DNA from: Toxoplasma gondii ME49
Taxonomy: Eukaryota; Apicomplexa; Conoidasida; Eucoccidiorida; Sarcocystidae
NCBI RefSeq assembly: GCF_000006565.2
Contig: NC_031478.1
Coordinates: 6,472,212 to 6,536,211, forward strand
Direction: 5' to 3'
Length of the DNA: 64,000 nucleotides
Below, in pieces: positions 36,301-48,600 of the stretch. Under the pieces are notes generated by a model. It had not been told where the DNA came from and did not search any database. It saw only the letters and a list, made by a program, of their open reading frames with translations. Made by a program: the position numbers and the translations under genes. How positions within the stretch are numbered: position 1 is the first letter of the stretch; each line of letters begins with the position of its first letter.

Positions 36301-39300
36301 GAAAGAGTGAACACGCGAGTTCGTGAGCATGTTCTTCGTCTTCGTTGCTTCGACCTACCTGTTCAGCAGGCAGGGGAACAAGAGGCGCGCGGCCTGCGAG
36401 GGGAACGGGGGTGGAAGGCAGGAAACTCCTTGGCTGTTTTTTGGCGTCTCCAGAGACACCACGTGAATACCGCGTTCTCTGTGACCTACGATTGCTTCGA
36501 TCGAACGATGGTCGGAAGCGTCGTGTGCGGTGACAGAGAAATTCCACGGAAGAGAGAATGCCGACTTCTCCTTCTTTCGAACTGGATCTCCCCCTCACAC
36601 CGCTCGCGGCCTTCTCTCCCGCCGTTCGGCGAGAGGACCCGGGAGTCACCCGCTGCATGTCAGTATAAAGTCAGCGTTTCTTCCACAGCTGCGGAGAAAA
36701 TGATGAGTTCTCTTTTCTCGATTTTTACGTGCTGCAAACTCTTTTCAATACATGTGTCTGCTCGACGGCCAGCTGGAAACAGCGACCGTCGCTCGGGTAT
36801 TTCTGACGGCTGCAGAACGCGACGAGACCGCCGACACACACTTCTCGTCTCTGTTTCCCGCATCTTTCGTCTTCACACGCTCCTCCCTCTTGCCACTTTT
36901 ATTGTATCATCACACGGAGAATTCTCTGTGTTCGTCGGCACCACTCTTTGCAGTCGACTCTCCCCGCATCCAGGAAACGCAGATCCACTTTTTCATTCTC
37001 AGCCTTCGCTCTGTTCTAGAGTAAACTCGCCCTACCAGGTTTCTAGGACCATGTTGCTGTCGGTGACCTCTTCACCCATTTCCTCGTCTTTTTCCGGGCT
37101 GGAAACGTCTGAGGAGGCCTCTTCTCCATCCTCCTCAGTCTTGTTCGACCACCGCGTCGTGTCTTCCTTCCTCTGTCGAGACAAGTCACTCATGACAGCC
37201 TCCGTTTGCTCTCTTCGCCAACGCACGTAGGAGAGTGCGCCGGTCGAGACTTTCAGCTATCATAATCAGTGTTCGCGGAGAAAAGAAACACTCCGTCATC
37301 TTCCGGGGCTTCATTGTAGTATACAGCGGGAGTGTCCTGTGATATCGAATATCTACCTATGTCTTTCTTTCTGTCTGCATCTATCCATCTTTATCTTTAC
37401 ATATATAGACATATGTTTATATATCTATATACGCCTATCTTTGTATGTCTATCTGTAGCTTTCTGTATCTGTGTCTGTCAGTCTATCTCTCAGTCCATCT
37501 ATATCTATCTATATCTATCTGTGTCTTCTTTCGGCCTGTCTATATCCGTCTATCTATATCTACCTGTGTAGATTTGCTCATGTATTCGTGTATATATTCG
37601 TGGTGTACCGGTGTATTCATGACGGAGAGGTTTTTTCGCATCCATCAGTGTGCAGTGATGCTTACATGCGATTGTGGGGAGGGTAGAGCTGTGGCCTTTC
37701 TCAGAGACTTCTCGCATTCTGGATTCTGTCTCTTCATGGTCGACTTTTCTTGCGACGTTGAGGTCATACGAAAGATCTAAACCAATAGCCCTTTTCGTAG
37801 TATCTTGAAAAGAATAGGGATGCTTAGATAGGAAGCAAGCTGAAAATCGAAACGCCTAGAGTGTCAACAGAGGAACAGCGTCTGGCAACGTTTTCACGGG
37901 TTTCCTCGCCCATCGAGAGGACTGGCTCTTATTCATCAGTGGCTTCTCCCTCTAGCTTGCTATCCTTCTTGGCTTTCCATCTTTCCTCCGACTCTTCTCC
38001 GTCTTCGTCACGCACAAACTCTAGCGTGTGGGCGTATCGTAGTCAGGTTGCAAGCAGTGGGCACCCCGATTTTTTTCTCTCTGAAACTGCGTTCACCGAA
38101 AGTCACCAAACGGGTGAAGCCCTCTCAGAGCTCCTGTTTCTGCTTGTTTAGTGCGCATGCAGCGATTTCTTCATCTCGAGCCCTGTGCTCGCGACATGAA
38201 CATTTCCACGCCAAGCACGCCCTTTCTCCAAGCACAAAACAGCCAGTGCTGTCGCGTGCTTTCACCTAACCGTGAGACTACACTCATGTCCCCCGCCTCA
38301 TCTACTAGAGACATCTATATGCAGATATATGCATGTTTATATACATATATCAATATAACTAGGTGCACATATCTGTGTATGCCTATGATTGTATGCATTC
38401 GTGCAGATTTAAGTGTACATGCGAGATGAAGGCGGAGTGGAAACTTGCTGCGGCGTCCGGGGTCCAGTAAAAGCCGGTCCGCAGAATCCGACAGGCACTG
38501 CGGACGTCCCGGTGGTGTGTGGTCATATCGCCATACACCCACTATATCAACACTAAAAAAACAGGGTATTCATGTGTGTGAAAAGCACACAATTTAGTCC
38601 GAGTTTCCTCTCGTGAATCTACAAGCATGGATGTGTAGCCCAGACCGACGCCCGCCCACCACGCAGACACGTAGGGAACCAGGGACTTGCGCACGAATCT
38701 GAACTCAAATCGAAATTTGGGTATCCTTGCTGATGATCTCTTTCAGAAAAGGTCTCTTTCACATGCACTGCTTCGCCCCTGCAACCTCCCGCAGCGTCGG
38801 TGTCTGTGGCACGTGCATGCACGCGCTAAAACGTTTACTTGATGTCCCTTTGTACCCCGACAGAACCGAGAGTCTTCCACTTTCCTCTGTGTTCTTCTTC
38901 ACTTTAGTTTTGTGTCTGGAGTGTCCCTCTCTCTCCTCTTTCTTTTTCTAGGTGATCTGCATGCGACAGCCCAGTCCGCTCTGATCCGCACCAAGCGGTT
39001 TCGTCTGTGCCGGTTCGTGGCACTCGAACTTCGCATCCTACGACATCAAATTTATTCCGCGTCGGTTACGTGCAGTACGCTTCATATCTGTATCTGTGCT
39101 TCCAGCTAAATTGAAAGCGGGGGAAAGTGCCAAGGCGGAGACAGAGAAAATGGAGTTTTCCTAACACTCTCGACACGAACGCTGGTCTTGTCAAGAGGCG
39201 AGGCGGAAGAGACCGGAGAAGTCGTTCCCGTTTGGGAGAGTCCGTTTAGCACAGGAGAAACGAGTTCTCTTCAAGTCCTTGCGACTCTAGGTGTTTTGGC

Positions 39301-39947
39301 TGCTGTGTTTATTTTTCGTCTCCCAAATTTATTCTAAATTTGACCGTTTCCTTTCTTCTGTCCAGACACCTGCATGTCGCCTCGGGTGCTCACTCGGTGC
39401 TGCGCTGTGAATCAGGCCGGTGGTGATTTGATCAGCGTCTCTTATTGGATGTGAGTTCCCCCACGTTTATTCGCCCTTTCCCCTTCTTTTACCCACTGTT
39501 TCCTCTCTTCGTTCTTAACAAGTTTCCTTTTTTTACCCGCAGCTTTTCTTCCTCTGTATCCACGGTCTTTTCCGCTCGATTTTCCTCGCTTCCCTTTGAG
39601 ACTGAAAACCACTTTCCCTCCCCACCACCTTGAACCTTCTCCGAAGAACAGCGCCGTCTGCTTCGTCCTGGAGTTCCACGCTCGCTTGTTTCTCTTTCGT
39701 TTTCTGTGGCTTCTCGGATTTGCGTTCGAACCTTTTCTGGGGCCGCCTCTTTGGCGGTTTTCTGTCGAGATGTTGGTGTCGGAGACCGCGAGAGTCGCTG
39801 TGTACGTTCACCTTCGCGTCCGTTGAATCTGCGGCGCGCGTGTCACTTTTCTTCTGAGGTCTTCTTTCCATCTTGTTGAGTCTGCGGCGTCTCACTTGTC
39901 CTGTGCCTATCGCCGAACTCGCCCTTCTCTTTCGTCTCGCTCTGAAA
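36301..39947. other. intergenic region between PRA1 and SPF45
   Basis: About 3.6 kb. It holds the PRA1 3' UTR, a TATC/CTAT-rich tract (37361-37575) and, from about 39440, T/C-rich sequence consistent with the SPF45 5' UTR. Two short acidic open frames on the minus strand (37032-37226 and 37929 to about 38035) look more coding-like than their surroundings but could not be tied to splice sites. See the findings. Confidence 0.5.
37361..37575. repeat. degenerate TATC/CTAT tetranucleotide tract
   Basis: About 210 bases dominated by CTAT, CTGT and TATA words, poorly ordered; the most regular part is about 37495-37565. It is non-coding. Confidence 0.7.
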
Positions 39948-42754
39948 ATGCTGGACTCTCTCTACGGGGATTTGCCTCCGCCCTCCAAGGACGAAGGCTG
40001 CCCCCCCAAACCGACCTCTCTCCTCGGGTCACTCTACGATGACCTCGACGACACTCCCGACACCTCGTCTTCTTCCTCGGCTTCTTCTTCCTCTTCGTCG
40101 TCTTCTGCTCTCTTCGCTTCGTCTTCGTGGACAGCTGAGAGGCTGCAGATGCTGACGCCTGCAGTGGTGCGGAAGCAGACGCTGAAGTCAGCTAGTGGCC
40201 TGGGCGCGGCGTCTTCGCAGACAGCTGGCCAAGCGAGCTCGAGCAAGCCGCCGCTGGACGTCGCTGCGGTGGCGGCGGCGGCCAGCGCGGCGGCGGCGGC
40301 GGTGGCGGCGCAGCTGAAGGCGGTGAAGAGCGAGGCCTTCGGAGACAGGGCGCGGAGTCTCTTCGGGCGCGGAGACAGGGAGAAGGCCGAGGCTCTGGGC
40401 GCCAGCGACGAGGCTGCATCGGCGCCAGGAGTGGCAGGAGGCGTGAAGAGGGATGAGTCCGAGAAAGGCGAGAGCCTCAGGGCGCTGGGCAGACTGGGTG
40501 TGGAGACAGCAGAGGGAAGACGGGGACACCAAGGCGGCGACAAAGAGACAGAGAGCAGTGGATTCGTCAGCATCGGCCAAATGAAAGACGAATACGACCC
40601 AGGAACCCCCAATGACTACAGCGCCATCTACCGCGAGAAAATCAGGAAGCAACAGCGAGAGGAACTCGAGAGACTTCGACAACAGGAACTCGACAAACAA
40701 AGAAGGGATCGAGAACTTCCCGGATCAGGTGAGAGGAGATGTAAGATGCATGCAACGCGCGGGAATTCAGCGTCTTTGCACTCATACATATGAGTGGCTG
40801 CATGTGTATGTGAATGTAAATGTCTGTGACGTATTCAGATGAACATGTAATCGTGCTGGGATTTCCAGATTGCCTGTAGGAGATGTGATAGAGTTTTTGT
40901 GCTTGTGGTGTATCTTCTCGTTTCAACAGACGACATTTCACCGCGTCCCTCTGAGCACTCTTTTTGATTAGAGAAGTCTCTTCCAGTTCCGCGTCACCTG
41001 GCGTAGATCCTCATGTCTTCTTTGTGTTTTGCGTGGGTAGTAAAAAGTACATTTTCTAGGGACTATGCACAGGGAGATGAGCTGACGTTTTCGATCTGTA
41101 AATCTCTTCGTTTATCACATCCAAGTTTCATTTTGCTGGCAGAGCTCTCAGTAAACTCAAAGTCACTCCGCGTGGCTTCACCTCTGCCTAGCATGTGTAT
41201 TGCTCCGATTCAACTGGCCTTTTGCATTTCTTCCTAATCCCCGACTCTTGCGGTACGTTCTCCCGAATGCCAGTCTCTCCACGTTTCTGGAAGCATGCAT
41301 CGAAGAGTGTGTCTACGAGTATGTATCTATATCTATCTATATTTCAACTGTTTGTCTTTATGTCTGTGTGTATTTCTCTATGTTTCTGTCTATCGACATG
41401 TACGCGTTTATCTATATTATACGTATCTGTCTGTACCTCTCTCTCTGTGTTCCTCTGATCTTCTTTCCAAGGGAAAAGCTGAGTTTTTGTCTCCGTTCCC
41501 TTTCCAGGTTCTTCTTTGTCGGGAGTGGCATTCGGAGATTCGCCTTCGACGCCCAGCCCGCCAGCAGCTCCTCCTGCGCCCCCAGTGCTGCCGTCGTACA
41601 TCGACCCTGCAAAGAAGTCGTTCGCGGCGCGCATGATGGAGAAAATGGGATGGAAGCATGGGGAGGGTCTCGGCGTCAACAAACAGGGAATTACAGCTCC
41701 TCTCGTGGCGAAAAAGACTGCTATGAGAAGCGGCGTCATTGTTCAGGTACGAACGAGGCGCTTTTGTCGATTCCGCAGGCGTCGGGCTTCAGCGAGGTGC
41801 ACTAGTGCAGGATCCAGGTCTCCAGACGCACCCGAGGAACATTTTTCGCTGTGCATTATTCTTCTGTTCACGTCGGAGACGGAGGAACTGTGTTACGACT
41901 TTCACTTCTGTCGCTTCTCGTGCGAGGTCGACTGTGTCGCCCTGTGTGCCTCTTGGGGGGGATCGCGAAGACAACAGTTCTGTGGATGCGAAAGCAGGGT
42001 AGGCTTTTTTCTGAAGAACTGCTTGAGCGATGTCTGCTTGCATCTGAGAGGCATCTCTTTCGCGGATTTCCTCTTTTTTGCTGTGTTCGGGGAACTCGCG
42101 AGTCGCCAACCATTGCATCTGCCTGTCTCCGACTCTCTCTCTCTCTCGCTCGGTGTGCCTCGTTCTCGAACGTCGCATTCATTCGCGTGTCTTCCTTTCT
42201 TTGCACGTGGGCCTCGGTTAGGGCGTTTCGTTTACATACTTTTCTCAGATGTCTGAAGCGCTGGAACACTGGGGTTTCACCACGGAGAAGAAAACAACGT
42301 CTCCGCAAATCGCCGTTTTCTCCTTTTGCATTCATGGCCATCGCGGATGCGGCTTCCTTTTCACTTTTTACAGGGCGCCGAGGTGGTCCAAGCGGCAGCA
42401 CAGGTGCGGGCGCAGTTCAACCGGCCGCCTACGCGGGTGCTTTTGTTGCTGAACATGGTGGGTAGGGGAGAAGTAGACGAAGATCTGAAAGAAGAGACCG
42501 AAGAAGAAGCTGCTAAATTTGGAAATCTCCTCCAGGTGAAGATCGTGGAGGCGGCAGAGGCACCCGACGATGAGGCGGTCCGCATTTTTTGCGAGTACGA
42601 AAGAAAAGAGGAAGCGACGCGTGCGTTCATGACCATGAATGGTCGCGTGTTTGGTGGGCGAACTGTGAAGGGCCGATTCTACTGTGAGGAGCGGTGGGGG
42701 AAAGACGACTTAATGCCAAACCCCGAGGAAGAGGCAGACAAACCCCTCGACTAA
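39948..42754 (+). CDS. splicing factor 45 (SPF45/RBM17), G-patch plus UHM-type RRM
   Basis: Three exons: 39948-40728, 41508-41746, 42374-42754; 466 residues, junctions in phase 1 (G|GT) and phase 0. The N-terminal MLDSLYGDLPPPSKDE and a YDPGTPNDY motif followed by an R/E/Q coiled segment (YREKIRKQQREELERLRQQE) are typical of SPF45. Between them lies an unusual poly-Ser tract and a long Ala-rich run. The G-patch is at about 300-335 (ARMMEKMGWKHGEGLGVNKQ then GITAPL). The C-terminal RRM at about 360-450 starts RVLLLLNMVGRGEVDEDL, with acidic helix A and a GGRTVKGRFYCEERW end, as in UHM domains that bind ULM peptides of U2AF and SF3B1. SPF45 acts in the spliceosome in 3' splice-site choice. Start chosen at AAAATGC, which opens the conserved MLDSLYG. 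Confidence 0.95.
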
Positions 42755-45663
42755 GAAGCAGCTCACGAGCCAGGTGTCCATCGAGAGGAAAGACGGGACA
42801 CAGAGACCGAAAACAGGAAAAAGGAAAGCGAGGACGACCAGGCACAAGAATCTGGGGGTGTCAGCTGTGAGCACAGTGATGGACTGCGGGCGTTATTACA
42901 CGATATCTACTGTATATTGTTGCACATTTTCTTTTGTCTCCTGGAGTACTTTTATCAACTCAACGCGCATAGGAACACGAACGGTGGCGAACGTACTGAT
43001 GGCGGGGGTTTGAAGGCGCGGAGCGATTCGGACACGGGGCACAGTGACTGCAGAAAAGAGCAGAGGATGGGACTGAAACAAACAGCAAAACGTTTCGAGT
43101 GTGTCCACGGCGTCCGACTGCGAAAAACCAGAGAAGGGCGCCGTCGTTTTTTGGCAGTGGTGAAGTCGCCACAGACGCACACAAAAGCCCTTTTCGGTAA
43201 AAAGAGTCAGCCGCAATCAGTGGTAACGGTCCGTCGCTGGGCAAACCGATAGGAGATTTGCACGATAAAATGTGGAGATAGAAGTCGCCCATGCGCTTGT
43301 ACGCATGTTGTTTTCAAGGCAAATATACATATATACACATATATGTGTACAAATTTAACTATGTCTCTATGTGTGTAGGGGTAGCAAGGGGATGTGTCTC
43401 CAGGTGGACCATCTGTTGTAATTATCTATTCCAAGTATCTATTGTCTCTGCACAAAGGATCCGCGATCCATGCGTGTGTACCATGGCGTGACAGCAGCCA
43501 CATTCGGGTTACACGTGACAGGAAAGAAAGCTGTTTCCTGGTCCTTCACAAGCACGCCGTTTTGCAGACGAGACACGTTTTTTTCACGACACTTTAGTTA
43601 GGATTTACGTAGGCGGAAACACAAAATCAGGGAGACAGAGTTCACGCAGCAGGGAGTCGTGGAGACAGCCAGAGGTTCTGAAACGTTTGAACGGAAAATT
43701 ATAAAATAGTAACAGTTAGGTGAGACGCCGAGGCTTGGCACCTGTCGCGCGTGGGGTGTATGTACAGAGGAACTCCAATGGGCAGCATTTTGCGGGCAGT
43801 GTCCATGGTACCATTTTAGCCACAGTGCGGGCCGAACTGTGGACAGATTTCGAGCCTTACGATTCAATCGAAAACGACTCTCAGCCTCTGTTTCGTGTTT
43901 TAGTTCCACAAGCCACTCGGAATTTGAGAAAACTGGGCCTTTGTCACCTATGCCTCAAAGCACTTTACATAGACTAGGCTCTGGAGTTCGACGAATCGCT
44001 GGTGCTATTCCATTCCCGTTACTTCTACGCAGAAAGCTCAAAAACGAAGCGAATTCACGCTTCTGTGCCTTGCCGCAGAAGACAGTGTTTCCGAGCCGGC
44101 TTCTCCCTTTCGACCCTGGCTTGACAGAAACTGACGGCTTTCTACTGGGTTCCGTCTAGAATGCTGCTACCATGGACCGCTTCGACCTGACTTTTGGCAG
44201 CTCAGAAACGTCTCCAGTGATACAGAGGACGCAGACGAAACCTTTGGGTTTCCTTTTCTTCCGTAAGCGTCCAGCGACTCCAATGATGCGGTACAATAAT
44301 CGAGTCTTTTAGGACTGCTCTACACCACCACCCCACACCCCAGTGGACTCCTTAGGAGAGGCATAAGTGGTGGATTTCAATATCCCACGGCATTCAGGTC
44401 ATTCTACATCGTTTGTGTTCTGAGCTAAACCCGTTGGATCTCAATACCCTACGACATTCAGGTTATTCCAGTAGCTACCTTTTACGTTAGCCATGTCCCA
44501 GGCTAACTCACCTGTCCATATAAATTCAGAAATGAACAGATGTCGAGCCTTTGAGTCGATGAGGTTTTTTCACTGTAACGGCTGCTCCTGCAAAAGCACG
44601 GGCACACGGCTAAAAAAAACAGCGATTTCCACGGATATCCAACTTCACCGAATGGAATTTTGCCCGCGTAAAGAAAGTCCATCGAGGCTTTTGTGTATAT
44701 GAAAAGAGAGTGTCACTGATCTTTTCAAGTGTTGTGTCGGATTCAAGTCTCGAGCTCTACACCCGCCACATTTTTGCGACTCTTCACGCATCTTTGCGGC
44801 CAGCGCGTGCTTTTCCCTTGGTAAGCCTAGCCCCACCCACAAGTTTCCATTTTCCGAATCGTTTATTCGCCTCTTGTTCCACCTTTCTGTCTTTTCGTGG
44901 TGCCCTCTCAGCCGAGGACCTTGTTTCTTACCGATGCAGACGACGGACTTTTGTCGACGACAGAGACTTCCCGAGGGCGCGCATGCAGACGGTTTGTCTT
45001 CAAAGTGACTCGCGGGAAAAGGTATTTTGACTTTGTTTTCCCTCCGCTAATTCCGCTTGTGAACATTGTTCTTCTTCAACACCATCTTCACGTTTTCCTG
45101 CCCCCAAGACTTTGTTTTTGCTCCCAAAGCCTGGTGGCAAAAGCACACCAACACCGGGCAAGATAACACAGTGGCCGCTTGAAACTCTGCGTGGAAGCGT
45201 CTTCCGTTGACTGTCAGAAGTTTTTCCCTACCGATTGTTTGTTCCGATTTCTTCTCTCTTTCGTCCTGTTGATTTTTTGGCAGACATTTTGGTGTGCCAC
45301 CCTCGACAGCTCTCGTATCCATACCTTGCGCATGCATAGCAGCTTCGAGTGCTCTTCGCCGCAACGACCCTCAGGTCTCCTCCTGGTCTCTCTCCCCATG
45401 CAAGGTTGATACTCTCTCTGAAACAGCCTTCGCCGTCTTGCCGTTCACGAGTCTTCCCTCTTGGGGGGGGTCCCCCACTCTGCCCGGCGTCTGCCGTGTC
45501 TTGTCTCCTGTCTCCTGCCCTTCTGTCGAGCCGTATCGCTTCCATGTGCTGCTCCTTCTTCGCCCAGGAGAACAGAGGGGACGTCTTTCCCCTTCTGTGT
45601 GTCTTCCTTGTCTGCGTCGTGTGAGAGTGTAGCTCCCCCTCTTCCTTCTCCTACTCAAGCGCG
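42755..45663. other. intergenic region between SPF45 and exportin-T
   Basis: About 2.9 kb on the same strand. It should contain the SPF45 3' UTR and the exportin-T promoter and leader; the sequence from about 45180 is pyrimidine-rich. A diverged tandem duplication lies at 44372-44468. No gene is supported. Confidence 0.55.
44372..44468. repeat. diverged tandem duplication, period 64
   Basis: A word of about 33 bases beginning GGATTTCAATATCCCACGGC recurs 64 bases later as GGATCTCAATACCCTACGAC, with about five mismatches. The copies share CATTCAGGT and a following ATTC. The intervening bases do not obviously match. Its origin is unknown. Confidence 0.6.
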
Positions 45664-48600
45664 ATGGAGAGCTTCGAGGAAGCGGTTCAGGTCGTTTTTT
45701 CACAGAGTGCACATGCGCTTCGCTCGCATGCGGATCGCGAGCGCCAGGAGCGCGCCCAGGCCTATCTGGATGAGATCCTCTCTGCGCCAGACGGCTGGGC
45801 GCACCTCCTCAACTGGCTCCCACAGCTCTCCTCCGTCGAAGCTCGCTTCTGGACTCTCCAAGCTTTCCTCAACGTCCTCCCCTCGAGCTCTCCCCAACAG
45901 AGGCAGGCTCTCCGAGAGGGCGTCCTCACCCACTGCGTGCTTCGGCGCCTCCAAGGCGGAGACACCTCGTGCGAGGCAAGAGGAGACTCCGGGCCGGGTG
46001 CCTCGTCGGGTCTCAGCGGAGCAGGCAGAAACGCAGCGAGAACCGAGGACGGAAGCGCGCAGGGCGCGGAAACCTCGCGGGAGGATGCAGCCGTGAAAAA
46101 CAAAACGGCGCTGCTCCTCGTTCGTCTTGTCCAGACCGACTTCCCCTCCACCTGGCCGACTGCGTTTCTCGAGCTGAGACGGCTCTGGACCATCGCTGTG
46201 GAGGCGACAAGTGAGCTTCCTGTCTCTGAGAAGAGTGAACAGGCCTCGGCGAAACAAGTCGATGTCCTCGATGGCCTCGATGTCTGCCTGAGAATTCTTC
46301 TTCTCCTCCACCAAGAGGTCGTGGAAGACTCGGTGGTCGTCCGCGACGCAGAGCAAACCCGCCGAGACGCAGAGGTGAGCCAGCGGGGAGACAGAAGCAA
46401 TAGGAGAAGAAATGAGGAGTTTGGGGAATACAGGGAGAAGAGAATTTGCTGTCGCGTTCACAGGGTGGAGAGCAGACAAGCGTTCGACCTTTGCGTCGAA
46501 CATACTTTGTTTCGATGCTGGGCGAGAAAAACCAGAAGCTGCATTTGGAAGGCAGAAGGCCGAGGGGGAGAATTGACACTGAGAAAACACAAGCGACAGA
46601 GACGCATTCAAAAGAAGGAAGGAGCACACAGCCATGGCTGAGTGAGACAAGAGAACGCGCCGCCGCACCATACAAAGCGCTGGGTGGGAAAGAAAACAGA
46701 AAGACAAATGAATTTCGAAACTCCAGAACAGCTGTGCCTGTGTGTACAGCGTTTTTCTCTCTGTCTCCTTGAGTCCGCTTGCATCTATTCACTGGCGTTC
46801 CCTTTTTGCGTAGATGAAGAAGGTCGTGTCTTGTGTTTTGCTGTGCTGCTCTGCTGAATCAGATTCGAACGGCTCTTCGACAGCACTTCTCGTCGTCGGA
46901 GTTGTCTGCCTCAGACAGATCTGCGGTCTCCTTCTCGCGCCTCCTTCTTCAACTTCTTCAACTTCCAGTTATACGGCAGGACGCAGCTCTTCTTCGGCTC
47001 ACTTGTGAGATCATCGGCAGATTCATTGGGTACATGGACCTGCTACTGCCACCCTCCGCCTGCGAGCCGCCCACGCAGGCGCAGAGCGCCGCCGGCTCTT
47101 TGGGCTCTACCGCCCCGGCCGAGGGCGAGACGCGGCCGACGACAGCGGTCGGAGACGGAGACGCGGAGACAGCCACGGAGGGGACGCTCGTCCACGTTCT
47201 CCTCGAAACTTGGCTCACATGCTCCTGCGACGAGGCCTGCAACGCAGTTGTCGCCTTCGCGCACAAGAAAATGGAGGCTGAAACAAAGGCCAGACTTCTC
47301 TCCAGAATGGGCGTGAGTTCCCTAACTCTGTAAATTAATCAAGAAGATGTAACAATCCAGAGAATTCCATGGATTGTATACAAACATATATGCGTGTTGA
47401 CATCAGTTTTTTCCGGGATGATGCTTGTAATCAAAGGGAGAGAAACCGGGAAGAACGAAGGGCTGCGTCTCCAACTCTCTGCACATAAAACATATATATA
47501 TTCACGTGTATTTATATGTCTACATACAAATAGATACATGCACATATATATACCTCTATAATCAGATGCATACACAGGCGGAAGGTTCTTTCGCCGGTTT
47601 GCATTTTCAAACCAGCTTCTCAAGCAATGAGAAATGCCCTCAACTCTCATCTTCATTTCAGCAGATCCCCAGCATCCTCCTATACACGTACCTTCTGATA
47701 TGTAGATGTACATATATATATATATATAGATGTATGTTTATGAATATTATATCGGCACACCGCTCTTGGACCTCTTTCGTTGTCTTTGCGCTGCTTTTTT
47801 AGCTAGCTGAGGCACTTCGAGCTTGCATGCAGCAAGTGGCGCAACGCCCAGAGCTCGTCGCGGGTTTTGCCTCGATGGCGAACACAACGGCTTCGGCTTT
47901 TCTGGACTCCGCGCATACGTTGAGTCAAAGAGAGAAGGAGGTCCAGGCGCTCTTGTCGGAGGGAAGCAGAAACGGCATTTCATGGCCACAAGAGACAGAG
48001 GCAGGAGCGCAACTTCCTCAGTGTGAGAAGAAGCAAACAGCTCGTCAACAAGACATCAGCAGAGCAGCGGCGATGGTGAGTTCTTCGAGCGACCCATGAG
48101 CGAGAAAACAGAGTAAAAGCATTGTCCCAAAATCATTAAATATGTGTGGTCAGTCTGGGAGACGAATCCGAAGAAGTTTTTGTTTCGCCTTGGTTTCTCT
48201 CGCCAGTTCCACTTGTCTGTCGTCTGGCTTCCAGCGGTTGTCTGTCAGTTTGTGTCGTCTTCTCTTTGTCTCCTATGGTGTCTCCCCGAGTCTCTGTCTG
48301 TCGGGGAGGAGATGGGTGCTTGGCGTTTTGTTACTTTGTTAGTTTTCGCCGACAGCTTCTATTGTAACTCGTCTTTTTTCTGCATGCAGTTCTTCACGAC
48401 AAAGAGGCGTTTTGCCTTCACAACTGTGTTTCCTCGCTTCACCGAGTCCGCGTCAGACCTGCCGACTCGTCCCGATCTCGCATCACGGTGGTTGTGTCAA
48501 GCCTCTCTGCCAAGTCGACTTCTGTGGAAAACCGGAGTGCACATGTTTTTTGAGTGCCATGTCGCTTTTTCTGTCCACGCCTGCCTCTCGACTTCGGCCG

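Noticed and set aside
45700..46707. 335-codon minus-strand open frame
   Set aside because: Antisense to exportin-T exon 1, which carries clear family motifs.
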